Positions 1 to 6,707 of a stretch of 26,510 bases of DNA are shown in pieces. Source of the DNA: a virus; the IMG/VR virus record IMGVR_UViG_3300046497_000008, positions 1 to 26,510 of that record. One strand, written 5' to 3'. Below the pieces are notes generated by a model. The model saw nothing but the letters and a program-made list of their open reading frames with translations. It was not told where the DNA came from and ran no database searches. A program made the position numbers and the translations under genes. How positions within the stretch are numbered: the first letter of the stretch is position 1; the number at the start of each line of letters is the position of its first letter.

Positions 1-2
1 TC

Positions 3-149
3 TACGCCTACCTCGTGAAGACGAAGGCGTTCGACTTGCTGGAGCGTCGGATCTCGAAGACGGCTTTCCGGGCCCGTCACGAGGCTGGGAAGGAAGTGCC
101 CGGAGTGGAAGCGTTTCTGCAGAACGAGTTGTCTCTTACCAAAAGGTGA
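3..149 (+). CDS. C-terminus of an unrecognised phage protein (cut by window edge)
   Basis: An open frame runs from the window edge to a TGA at 147-149 and gives the last 48 residues of a protein. The piece is basic and helix-prone, with a cluster ERRISKTAFRARHEAGKEVPG near its middle, and it ends in SLTKR. It lies 3 bases upstream of the GTG of the next gene, so the two are probably co-transcribed and translationally coupled, which suggests a DNA-metabolism role by context only. I do not recognise the family. The frame is clean and its codons end mostly in G or C, like the neighbouring genes. Confidence 0.6.
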   Translation, partial: YAYLVKTKAFDLLERRISKTAFRARHEAGKEVPGVEAFLQNELSLTKR

Positions 150-152
150 AAA

Positions 153-938
153 GTGGCCAAGCCCAAGAACACGTCGATCGAGAAGGTGGAGAAGAACACG
201 GCACTCGCGGGTCCGATGGAGCCGTGGGAAGAACGCATGCTGGACCAGGCCAAGGAGGACCGGGCCAACGAGACGAGCGGGATCCCGCGCATCAACCACA
301 AGAACGGCAAGCTCACGATCGACGGAAAGGCGGTGAAGGACAACAAGTTGCCTCACGTGATCGCCGACTTCGTCTTCTTGAAGGAGTTCTACACCGAAGC
401 GTACGACCCTGACGTGAAGGCCACTCCGGTCTGCTATGCCATGGGACGGGACGACAAGAACATGGTCCCCCACGAGGCGGCTCCCGACAAGCAGGCGGAG
501 CGCTGCACGGGTTGCCCGCACAACGCCTTCGGGACGGCGGAGAAGGGTAAGGGCAAGCGCTGCAAGGACGTTCGGCGAGTGCTCGCGGCCGTCGCAGCTC
601 CCGACTCCGACCTGGGGACGGGGGAGTTCCGCACCTACACCATCCCTCCGGGCTCTCTCAAGGCGTGGGGGCAGTACCTCTCCAAGATCCCGGACATCGA
701 GCCGCGCTACAAGAACGTTCGGGCCGTGCTGACGGAGATGGCTCCGCAGGACGAGGAGGCCGGCTACTCGCTCACGTTCCGCGCTCTGGAGCGAATCAGC
801 CGTGAACAAGTGGCGCAGCTCCAGAAGCGCGCCGCCGAGATGGAGCCCATGCTATTCGCTCCGTACCCGGTGCTCTCCGACGAGGAGAAGCCCAAGCAGG
901 CGAAGCGGTCGGCGAAGGCCAGCCGTAAGCTCGACTGA
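153..938 (+). CDS. Zinc-binding phage protein, probable single-stranded DNA-binding type
   Basis: A 261-aa protein starting at GTG 153, with AAAAGG six bases upstream. The central region has a four-cysteine metal site: C94 (ATPVCYAMGRDD), C118 and C121 (ERCTGCPHNAFG), and C137 (GKRCKDVRR). The pattern P-x-C-[YF]-x-x-G/x-D ... CxxCPxNxFG ... GKGKxCxxxRRxLA recurs in a phage protein often found beside phage polymerases and nucleases and annotated as hypothetical or ssDNA-binding. I recognise the family pattern, but the ssDNA-binding role is inference from context. The C-terminal 20 residues are lysine-rich and not acidic, unlike classical SSB tails. A strong terminator follows the stop, so this gene ends its transcription unit and may be made at a different level from the polymerase operon downstream. 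Confidence 0.7.
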   Translation: MAKPKNTSIEKVEKNTALAGPMEPWEERMLDQAKEDRANETSGIPRINHKNGKLTIDGKAVKDNKLPHVIADFVFLKEFYTEAYDPDVKATPVCYAMGRDDKNMVPHEAAPDKQAERCTGCPHNAFGTAEKGKGKRCKDVRRVLAAVAAPDSDLGTGEFRTYTIPPGSLKAWGQYLSKIPDIEPRYKNVRAVLTEMAPQDEEAGYSLTFRALERISREQVAQLQKRAAEMEPMLFAPYPVLSDEEKPKQAKRSAKASRKLD

Positions 939-945
939 TCGGAGG

Positions 946-976
946 GGCGGGCCGCTCGCACGGGGCCCGCCTTTTT
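946..976 (+). terminator. Rho-independent terminator after the ssDNA-binding-type gene
   Basis: An 8-bp perfect stem, GGCGGGCC (946-953) with GGCCCGCC (964-971), and a 10-base loop is followed directly by TTTTT (972-976). It begins 8 bases after the upstream stop codon. This is a textbook intrinsic terminator for plus-strand transcription. Confidence 0.85.
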
Positions 977-1309
977 CCTTCTCCATGAAAACCTGCGCTG
1001 CCGCATGCAGCCGCACCGGCCCGCTCATCCACATCGGGAGCGGGCTGTGGATGCACCAGCCTTGCTTCGACGCGGAGGACCGGAGATCAGAGGCCAACGA
1101 GGCCCCAGCCCTTCGGTGGGAGGCCGCCGAGAACCGGCCCTTGTCGTGGCCCCCCGGCCCCTGGGCCTGGCCGCTTAAGACCCACAGACTCATCCCCGGG
1201 CGGCCCCCGGTGCTATTCGTCGAGGGTCTCACCGTCAAGGAGCTGGCCCTGCGCCGTGGTGTGCCGATTTCTAGGATCTACGAACAACTGAGAACCGAAA
1301 GGAGACTCC
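977..1309 (+). other. Gap without a secure gene; possible promoter region or small HTH protein
   Basis: About 330 bases separate the terminator from the next well-supported start. I see no convincing sigma-70 promoter, although a promoter for the polymerase operon would be expected here. One frame is open from ATG 985 to a stop at 1420-1422. Its codons at about 1219-1290 read LTVKELALRRGVPISRIYEQ, which looks like a helix-turn-helix. Against it being a gene: no Shine-Dalgarno precedes 985, the N-terminal part is proline- and tryptophan-rich and unlike a known fold, and the frame would overlap the next gene out of frame by 113 bases. I therefore record it as possible and do not call it as a CDS. 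Confidence 0.3.
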
Positions 1310-1534
1310 GTGGAAAAGCAGCCCGAGCTGAACACGCAGCCCGTCGAGGTCCTGCGACCCTCGCCGATGGACAAGATGCAGGGCCCGTTCGACGTGATGC
1401 GAAAGGTCTTCACCCGGCCTGACGGAACGAAGTACGTACTGTGCAGATCCAAGGCGACGATGCGTTGGAGAGAGTTCACCATCACCGAGGAGCAGATCGT
1501 GGACTACGAGAAGCGGCTGGGGGTGAAGCTGTGA
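1310..1534 (+). CDS. Small phage protein of unknown function, first gene of the polymerase operon
   Basis: A 74-aa protein. The start is GTG 1310, chosen because AAGGAG (1299-1304) lies five bases upstream, one of the strongest ribosome sites in the window. The stop TGA (1532-1534) overlaps the GTG of the DNA polymerase by 3 bases, implying translational coupling. The sequence has a disordered N-terminus with prolines, then a compact region with a beta-hairpin look (VFTRPDGTKYVLCRSKATM) and a C-terminal helix (TITEEQIVDYEKRLGV). There is one cysteine and no recognisable catalytic motif. Position suggests a polymerase accessory or replication regulator, but I do not recognise it. Confidence 0.7.
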   Translation: MEKQPELNTQPVEVLRPSPMDKMQGPFDVMRKVFTRPDGTKYVLCRSKATMRWREFTITEEQIVDYEKRLGVKL

Positions 1535-3459
1535 GCAAGGCCAAATTCACCGGCAAGCGGCCCGTCGTGGTGGACTTCGAGACGGATGGCATCGAGCCCC
1601 GCCCCGACTACCCGCCGAAGCCGGTAGGTGTGGCCATCTGGGAGCCGGGGAAGAAGCCCTACTACCTGTCCTGGGGGCACCCCACCAAGAACAACTGCGA
1701 GGTGGGGAAGGCGGAGCGCGTCCTCTCCGACATCTGGAAGAGTGGGGAAGACCTTCTCTTTCAGAACGCCATCTTCGATCTAGACGTGGCGAACGTCCAC
1801 CTCGGCCTGCCCCTCCCGCCCTGGCACAAGGTTCACGACACGCTCTACACGCTGTTTCTCAAGGACCCCAACGCCAGCACGTTCTCCCTCAAGCCCTCAG
1901 CAGAGCGGTACCTGGGGATGAAGCCCGAGGAGCGGGACGCCATCAGGGAGTGGCTCATCGCGCACGGCATCGTCGCCAAGAACGCCAGCGACCGGGAGGT
2001 GGGGAAGAACATCTCCAAGGCCCCCGGCGACATCGTCGGGCGCTACGCCATAGGCGACGTGATCCGAACATGGAAGCTGCACGAGAAGCTGTACCCCGAC
2101 AACGTGGAAGCCGGGATGCAGCGTCCGTATGATCGGGAGCGACAGCTCATGCCCATCCTGCTGGAGAACGAGCGGTGCGGCATGCGCTTCGACGTGGAGC
2201 GAGCGGAGAAGGACCTCGTGGCGTACAAGGCCGCGAGCGAGAAGGCCGACGCCTGGCTGCGCAAGAGGCTCAAGGCCCCCGGGCTCAACATCGACTCCGA
2301 CGCCGAGCTGGCGGAGGCGTTGGACAGCGCGGGCATCGTGACGGAGTGGACGTACACCCCCAAGTCCAAGAAGAAGTCGGTCGGCAAGAAGAACCTCACC
2401 CACGACAAGTTCAAAGATCAGGAGGTGTTCAAGGTTCTCGGTTACCGGAACCGGCTGGGCACGGTGATGAGCCTCAACCTGGAGCCCTGGGCCAAGATGG
2501 CGAGCGCGGCCGGGGGCTACATTTTCACCCACTGGAACCAAGTTCGTGGATCAGGGGACAAAGAGACGGGCGCCAACACCGGACGGCTCACGTGCTCGAA
2601 GTTCGCGAACGTGTCGAAGGACTTCGAGGACAAGAACGACGGGTGGTCGCATCCCAAGAAGCTGTCCTTACCGCCACTCCCGCTCGTCCGCCAGTACATC
2701 CTCCCCGACAAGGGCGACGCCTGGGGACACCTGGACTGGAGCCAGCAGGAGTTCAGGCTCATGGGCCACTACGCCGAGGGCGAGGTGCTGGAGGCATACC
2801 AGAAGGACCCCCGCACCGACTTCCACGTGCTCATGCACGACCGCCTAGTGTCGGAGGTGGGGCTGGACCTGAAACGCCGCATGGTGAAGATCACCAACTT
2901 CTCGATCAAATACGGAGCCGGAGCCCCACGGCTGGCGGACCTGCTTGGCCTCCCGGTGAAGGACGTGATCGAGGTAGACCCTGTCACGTTGAAGAAGACC
3001 GTGACAACGGGCGCGGCCACCGTCATCAAAGGCGTGAAGGCCGCCACCCCCTCCATCGCCGCGCTGGACGCCCAGCTCAAGCAGCGCGCCAAGGACGGCC
3101 AGCCCGTCCGCACCTGGGGCGGTAGGCTCTACTACGTCGAGCCTCCGAAGTACGTGGAGCAGTTCAACCGCGTGATGGACTTCGGCTACAAGCAGTTCTC
3201 GAAGCTGATTCAGGGCTCGGGCGCTGACATGATGAAGGAGGCCCTCATCCGATACGACCAGATCAAGAAGGACGGACGGCTGCTGGCGTCGGTGTACGAC
3301 GAGGCGAACATCTCTGCCCCTCCGAAGGCGATGAAGGCCGAGTGTGCCCTGCTCCGGCAGGCGATGGAGTCGATGGAGTGCGACGTGCCGATGCTGACGG
3401 ACACCGACATCGGATCGTCTTGGGGTTCCCTGGTGCCCGAGAAGGATTGGAAGCCGTGA
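1531..3459 (+). CDS. Family A DNA polymerase with 3'-5' proofreading exonuclease
   Basis: Phage replicative polymerase, 642 aa, starting at GTG 1531. A longer in-frame extension upstream is a shadow of the preceding gene. The exonuclease domain has Exo I D15-F-E17, Exo II N79 to D83, and Exo III Y172-AIG-D176. The linker TGRLTCSKFANVS matches the conserved TGRLS...PN segment. Polymerase motif A is LDWSQQEFR (D402), motif B is RRMVKITNFSIKYG (R449, K453, Y461, G462), and motif C is VYDE (D590, E591). All catalytic positions are intact, so a processive, proofreading enzyme is expected. The size is close to T7 gp5 (about 700 aa), and it lacks a 5' nuclease domain. Motif C has Y where Pol I enzymes usually have H. 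It overlaps the genes on both sides by 4 bases. Confidence 0.97.
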   Translation: MSKAKFTGKRPVVVDFETDGIEPRPDYPPKPVGVAIWEPGKKPYYLSWGHPTKNNCEVGKAERVLSDIWKSGEDLLFQNAIFDLDVANVHLGLPLPPWHKVHDTLYTLFLKDPNASTFSLKPSAERYLGMKPEERDAIREWLIAHGIVAKNASDREVGKNISKAPGDIVGRYAIGDVIRTWKLHEKLYPDNVEAGMQRPYDRERQLMPILLENERCGMRFDVERAEKDLVAYKAASEKADAWLRKRLKAPGLNIDSDAELAEALDSAGIVTEWTYTPKSKKKSVGKKNLTHDKFKDQEVFKVLGYRNRLGTVMSLNLEPWAKMASAAGGYIFTHWNQVRGSGDKETGANTGRLTCSKFANVSKDFEDKNDGWSHPKKLSLPPLPLVRQYILPDKGDAWGHLDWSQQEFRLMGHYAEGEVLEAYQKDPRTDFHVLMHDRLVSEVGLDLKRRMVKITNFSIKYGAGAPRLADLLGLPVKDVIEVDPVTLKKTVTTGAATVIKGVKAATPSIAALDAQLKQRAKDGQPVRTWGGRLYYVEPPKYVEQFNRVMDFGYKQFSKLIQGSGADMMKEALIRYDQIKKDGRLLASVYDEANISAPPKAMKAECALLRQAMESMECDVPMLTDTDIGSSWGSLVPEKDWKP

Positions 3460-3659
3460 GCTGCAAATTCTTTTGCGATCTGTGCAACAAGCAGACTGGA
3501 CAGGCAGAACTGGCGCGAGTTTTTGTCAAGGTGCCTGGCTCTGTGCCGGGCAGGCAGTCGCAGAACTTCGGCCTGGAGCTGTGTCCGGACTGTGTTCGTC
3601 CCTTGGTGGCGAACGCGAAAGAGACGCACCTCAGCACCCCCCCCGGTAAGGAGACCTGA
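3456..3659 (+). CDS. Small zinc-ribbon protein
   Basis: A 67-aa protein from GTG 3456, in a GTGA overlap with the polymerase stop. Two cysteine pairs, FFCDLC (C7, C10) and ELCPDC (C43, C46 region), about 33 residues apart, are the hallmark of a treble-clef or zinc-ribbon fold. Its stop overlaps the ATG of the next gene in a TGATG arrangement, so it sits tightly coupled between the polymerase and a nuclease. Function is unknown. Small zinc ribbons in such operons usually bind nucleic acid or a partner enzyme, but nothing here shows which. Confidence 0.75.
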   Translation: MSCKFFCDLCNKQTGQAELARVFVKVPGSVPGRQSQNFGLELCPDCVRPLVANAKETHLSTPPGKET

Positions 3660-4456
3660 TGCTCAAGTTCACGTCGTGGAGTTCCACCCGCCTCAGCGAC
3701 TACAACCGATGCCCGAAGTACGCATCCCTCAAGCACCTCGCCAAGCTCTGCCCCAAATGTTTCGAGGGCAAGGTGAAGGGAGGCTACGACACCCCCGCCG
3801 TGTGCGGCACATGCAAGCATGCGGTTGTGAAGGGTCCGGCGCTGGTGCGTGGCATCGAGATCGGCGGCAACCTGGAGAAGTACGTTAACGGCGAGGTCCC
3901 CCGCATCCACAAGGAGATCGAGCACAAGGGCGTCAAGGCCTTGGCCAAGAAGCTGCGCGACGACAAGAAGAAGGGCGCAGACGTTCAGACGGAGTTGACC
4001 ATCAACTTCGACCGGAACTGGCGGCGCCTCGGTCCGAATTGGTGCCCTGAGCTGTGGCTCGTCACCAAGCTCGACGTGTTTTGGTCCAGCCTCGGTGGGA
4101 CCTCCGCGCACGTCATCGACTGGAAGACGGGAGGCGTGGGGAAGGACGGTAAGATCAAGCCGGGCAAGGACGAGGAGTACAAGAAGCAACTCCGGCTCTA
4201 CAACGCCTCGGTGCTGGCCGGCATGCCCGAGGTGCACGAGGTGTCGTCCGAGCTGGCCTTCGTTGACGTGAAGGACGGCAACCCGTACTCCGTGACGGGG
4301 CCGACGCTCACCCGCAACGAACTGGAGGCCGAGAAGAAGTGGTGGGAGAAGGAGTCCTTCCCGATGTTCGCCGACCGTACCTTTCCCCCCACCGCCAACG
4401 GGCTGTGCGGCTACTGCGAGTTCTCGAAGTCCAAGGGTGGCCCGTGCAAGTTCTGA
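3659..4456 (+). CDS. Cas4/RecB-like PD-(D/E)XK nuclease with Fe-S cysteines and extra zinc knuckle
   Basis: A 265-aa protein starting at ATG 3659, with AAGGAG five bases upstream. The N-terminus SWSSTRLSDYNRCPKY is the standard opening of Cas4/AddB-type nucleases, including the first cluster cysteine C18. Catalytic residues are visible at E112, D139 (KLDVFW) and D154-x-K156 (VIDWKTGG), followed by YKKQLRLYN, the QhxxY motif. C-terminal C250, C253 and C263 (GLCGYC...PCKF) complete a likely 4Fe-4S site with C18. Unusual is a second metal motif close behind the first cysteine: C31PKC34 and C49GTC52, an inserted zinc knuckle. Phage enzymes of this family act as exonucleases in recombination, repair or host DNA breakdown. 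There is no CRISPR array nearby, so a CRISPR-adaptation role is not indicated. Confidence 0.9.
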   Translation: MLKFTSWSSTRLSDYNRCPKYASLKHLAKLCPKCFEGKVKGGYDTPAVCGTCKHAVVKGPALVRGIEIGGNLEKYVNGEVPRIHKEIEHKGVKALAKKLRDDKKKGADVQTELTINFDRNWRRLGPNWCPELWLVTKLDVFWSSLGGTSAHVIDWKTGGVGKDGKIKPGKDEEYKKQLRLYNASVLAGMPEVHEVSSELAFVDVKDGNPYSVTGPTLTRNELEAEKKWWEKESFPMFADRTFPPTANGLCGYCEFSKSKGGPCKF

Positions 4457-4785
4457 AAAAGAAGACGCTGGAGAAGTCGATCCAGACCGAGGTGGTGGCC
4501 TACGCCAAGAGCCTGGGCTGGCGCCCGTTCAAGCGCTCCACGTTCGCCGGCTACGGGCGGTCGGGCGACCCTGACTACGAGTTCAACAAGAAGCGCAAGA
4601 GCGGGATCGGGGGGTTCACCTTCTTCATCGAGTTCAAGGCCCCGGGGAAGGACAGCACCGAGCTGCAAGCCCGCATGCAGAAGGAGCTGAGCGACATGAA
4701 CTTCCCCGTGATGTCGGACTGCGACGACGTGGACGCGGGCAAGCACTTCGTGGACGATCTGGAGAAGCTCTGGAGGGAGTCGTGA
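4444..4785 (+). CDS. VRR-NUC domain nuclease
   Basis: A 113-aa protein. Start GTG 4444 was chosen for AAGGG (4433-4437) six bases upstream; it overlaps the end of the preceding nuclease by 13 bases. Further upstream starts in this frame would only translate the shadow of that gene. The single-domain VRR-NUC pattern is clear: QTEVVAYAKSLGW (E16), GDPDYEF (D44), and FFIEFKAPGKDSTELQ (E63, K65). This is the PD-(D/E)XK fold, metal-dependent, and in related stand-alone phage proteins it works as a structure-selective (Holliday-junction-like) endonuclease. Length is normal for the viral stand-alone type. It sits just upstream of a zinc ribbon and a SNF2 helicase, a very common phage pairing that points to joint work on branched replication or recombination intermediates. 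Confidence 0.93.
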   Translation: MQVLKKKTLEKSIQTEVVAYAKSLGWRPFKRSTFAGYGRSGDPDYEFNKKRKSGIGGFTFFIEFKAPGKDSTELQARMQKELSDMNFPVMSDCDDVDAGKHFVDDLEKLWRES

Positions 4786-4931
4786 GCAAGCACGCAGGCA
4801 ACCAGGGGGGCAGGCCCCCTGGGAAGTACGTCTGCCCCCACTGCAAGAAGACCACGCGACAGGTGGAGGGGTGCAGCAAGTGCTTGGCGAAGTCGCCGAG
4901 CAAGCCGAAGGACAAGGAGCCAGCCAAGTGA
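4782..4931 (+). CDS. 49-aa zinc-ribbon protein between VRR-NUC and SNF2 genes
   Basis: A short gene with GTG 4782 in a GTGA overlap with the VRR-NUC stop, and GGAGGGAG (4772-4779) just upstream. It ends at TGA 4929-4931, overlapping the helicase start. The product is highly basic. It has GRPPGKYVCPHCKKT then EGCSKCLAKS, giving a CxxC...CxxC zinc ribbon, followed by a lysine/proline tail (SKPKDKEPAK). It is so short that length-filtered gene calling would miss it. The tight overlaps, good ribosome site and paired cysteines support a real gene. A DNA-binding adaptor for the neighbouring nuclease or helicase is a reasonable inference, not shown. Confidence 0.75.
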   Translation: MSKHAGNQGGRPPGKYVCPHCKKTTRQVEGCSKCLAKSPSKPKDKEPAK

Positions 4932-6394
4932 AGTACAACCCACACCCGTACCAGAGAGAAGCCATCAGGTTCATGATCGAGAACGGTGCCGCTGGCCTGT
5001 TTCTCGATCCGGGGCTTGGCAAAACTTCCACCACCCTCGCCGCTTTCCACATCCGCAAGAAGAAGGGGCTCGTGAGGAAGATGCTGGTGGTGGCGCCCCT
5101 GCGCCCTGCGTACGGTGTGTGGCCGGCCGAGGCAGCGAAGTGGGACGAGTTCCGCTACCTCAACGTGGTGGTGCTGCACGGCCCCCACAAGGACGAGCTG
5201 CTCAAGTCGGACGCAGACGTGTACGTGATCAACCCCGAGGGCTTGGAGTGGCTCGCTCCGCACCTCAAGGCCCTCGGGATTGACATGTTGGTGGTGGACG
5301 AGTCCACCAAGTTCAAGCACCCCAACACCAAGCGCTTCAAGATCTTGAAGTCGATGTTGAAGTTCTTCCGCTACCGCTACATCCTCACCGGCACCCCCGC
5401 CCCCAACGGCCTCCTGGACCTGTTCGGTCAGGTCTACATCCTGGATCACGGCGCGTCGCTGGGGCAGTACATCACGTGGTATCGCAAGGACTACTTCGAC
5501 GCGAGCGGGTACGGAGGCTACTCCTGGATCCCTCGAAAGGGGCACGACACCTGCGCCAAGTGCAGCGCAGAGGTGCTGGAGGGTCTCGCCGTCAAGGGCA
5601 AGCATGACGGGTGCGGGGGCGTGGTCGTTCACACCGAGTCGGCACAGGAGAGGATTTACAAGAAGCTCAAGCCCCTCGTCCTGCGCATGAGCGCTGAGGA
5701 CTACCTGGACCTGGAGCCCTACGTCTCCAACACCATCTACGTGGACCTCCCCGAGAAGGCCCGTAAGATCTACGAGCAGATGGAGGACTTGCTCATCACC
5801 TCTATCGAGAACGACGTGATCACGGCAGCCAACGCCGCAGTCGCGGGAGGGAAGTGCAGGCAGATCGCCAACGGCGGGCTGTACACGGGGGACGGGGAGA
5901 AGTGGGCTGCCGTCCACGAGGCCAAGGCCGACGCCGTCGAGGACCTCGTGGAGGAACTGAGTGGCAAGCCCGTGCTCATCGCGTACGAGTACAAGCACGA
6001 CCTGGAGCGGCTCCAGAAGCGCTTCCCCGGCGCGCCCTACATAGGTGGAGGGGTGTCGCCCAAGGAGTTCAGGGCCATTGAGGTGGCGTGGAACGACGGC
6101 CTGATTCCCGTCCTCCTGGCCCAGCCGCAGTCGGTGGCGCACGGCCTCAACCTCCAGGAGGTGGGGTCAGCGGTCATCTGGCACAGCCTCACGTGGAACC
6201 TGGAGGACTATATCCAGCTCATTCGTCGGGTGTGGAGGCAGGGTCAGAAGGAGCGCATCGTGGTCCACCACATCGCCGCCCGCAAGACGATCGACGAGGT
6301 GATCCTCAAGGTGGTTGCACAGAAGGACAAGAACCAGGGCGAGCTGCTCTCGGCGCTCAAGACCCACCTGCGTGGGAGAAGGAAGGCTACGTGA
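4928..6394 (+). CDS. SNF2-family DNA helicase/translocase
   Basis: A 488-aa superfamily 2 ATPase from GTG 4928, with AAGGAG (4914-4919) eight bases upstream. Motifs in order: YQREAI (Q9), Walker A LFLDPGLGKTS (K32, T33), Ia LVVAPLRPAYGVWPAE, motif II VVDEST (D124, E125, S126), motif III ILTGTPAPNGLLDL, motif IV VLIAYEYKHD, motif V QSVAHGLNLQ, and motif VI QLIRRVWRQGQ (R434, R437). Between the two RecA lobes is an insert with C209-x2-C212 and HDGC (C229), probably a small zinc site typical of phage members. It uses ATP to move on duplex DNA and is likely to act with the VRR-NUC nuclease upstream in replication fork or recombination processing. It lacks chromatin-type accessory domains, as is normal for phage proteins. 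Confidence 0.93.
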   Translation: MKYNPHPYQREAIRFMIENGAAGLFLDPGLGKTSTTLAAFHIRKKKGLVRKMLVVAPLRPAYGVWPAEAAKWDEFRYLNVVVLHGPHKDELLKSDADVYVINPEGLEWLAPHLKALGIDMLVVDESTKFKHPNTKRFKILKSMLKFFRYRYILTGTPAPNGLLDLFGQVYILDHGASLGQYITWYRKDYFDASGYGGYSWIPRKGHDTCAKCSAEVLEGLAVKGKHDGCGGVVVHTESAQERIYKKLKPLVLRMSAEDYLDLEPYVSNTIYVDLPEKARKIYEQMEDLLITSIENDVITAANAAVAGGKCRQIANGGLYTGDGEKWAAVHEAKADAVEDLVEELSGKPVLIAYEYKHDLERLQKRFPGAPYIGGGVSPKEFRAIEVAWNDGLIPVLLAQPQSVAHGLNLQEVGSAVIWHSLTWNLEDYIQLIRRVWRQGQKERIVVHHIAARKTIDEVILKVVAQKDKNQGELLSALKTHLRGRRKAT

Positions 6395-6624
6395 TCACTG
6401 ACCCCGTAGAGGCTTTGGCCGAGGTGCTGACGTGGGCCCGGCTGGGACGGAAGCTCAGCGACATGATGGGGCGAGTGCGCACCGTCTCTGAGAGCGACGA
6501 GGAGACCTTGAAGCGCATCATCCTCATCGCGCTGGAGACCGTCTGCCCCGAGTGCTGGGGCCACAAGTGCGAGAAGTGCAAGTTCACAGGGAGAACGGCC
6601 CAAAGAAAAGCCCCTGGACCCTAG
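6391..6624 (+). CDS. 77-aa protein with C-terminal zinc ribbon, last gene of the replication operon
   Basis: GTG 6391 is in a GTGA overlap with the helicase stop, with AAGGAAGG just upstream. The N-terminal two thirds are helical (EALAEVLTWARLGRKLSDMM, then SESDEETLKRIILIALETV). The C-terminus has CPEC-WGHK-CEKC, a close pair of CxxC motifs forming a zinc ribbon. The last residues QRKAPGP and the TAG stop (6622-6624) are encoded inside the terminator palindrome, so the stop codon lies in the hairpin loop. Function is unknown. The helix-plus-zinc layout suits a DNA-binding or protein-bridging regulator, but this is inference. Confidence 0.7.
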   Translation: MITDPVEALAEVLTWARLGRKLSDMMGRVRTVSESDEETLKRIILIALETVCPECWGHKCEKCKFTGRTAQRKAPGP

Positions 6625-6638
6625 GGTCCAGGGGCTTT
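6607..6638. terminator. Perfect 32-base palindromic terminator between convergent operons
   Basis: The arms AAAGCCCCTGGACC (6607-6620) and GGTCCAGGGGCTTT (6625-6638) are exact reverse complements around CTAG. On the minus strand the stem is followed by CTTTTCTTT, a good uridine tract. On the plus strand only a short TTT follows. It can therefore end transcription from both sides, more convincingly for the minus-strand late genes. It overlaps the last codons of the plus-strand operon. Confidence 0.85.
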
Positions 6639-6644
6639 GTACGG

Positions 6645-6706
6645 TGTGGCGGCGCCCGTTGAGAGGTCTGCTAAGCCCGCGAGGGCTCGCTCCGGGCGCC
6701 GCCGCA
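6645..6706 (-). other. Strong nested stem-loop directly after the last late gene
   Basis: A 14-bp stem (6645-6658 with 6693-6706, one G-U pair) encloses a second hairpin, AGCCC (6674-6678) with GGGCT (6683-6687) around a 4-base loop. It starts one base past the stop of the minus-strand gene and sits between it and the palindromic terminator. There is no uridine tract directly behind it, so it looks less like a terminator than a 3'-end protection structure, an RNase III target or a small structured RNA. I do not recognise it as a tRNA or known RNA class. Confidence 0.5.
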
Positions 6707-6707
6707 A

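Noticed and set aside
1441-1530. N-terminal extension of the DNA polymerase to ATG 1441
   Set aside because: The 30 extra residues are the frame-shifted shadow of the 74-aa gene; the GTG at 1531 gives the DFET exonuclease motif at the expected distance from the N-terminus and the usual 4-base overlap.
3659-4456. Cas4-like protein as a sign of a CRISPR system
   Set aside because: No repeat-spacer array and no cas1 or cas2 in the window; Cas4-like nucleases are common in phage replication modules.
4634-6142. Long minus-strand open frame (502 aa) opposite the SNF2 helicase
   Set aside because: Leucine-, valine- and histidine-rich mirror of a well-supported helicase gene; a usual by-product of GC-rich third codon positions.
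6645-6706. tRNA or tRNA-like gene
   Set aside because: The outer stem is 14 bp, the enclosed part has one hairpin and not three arms, and no T-loop consensus was found.
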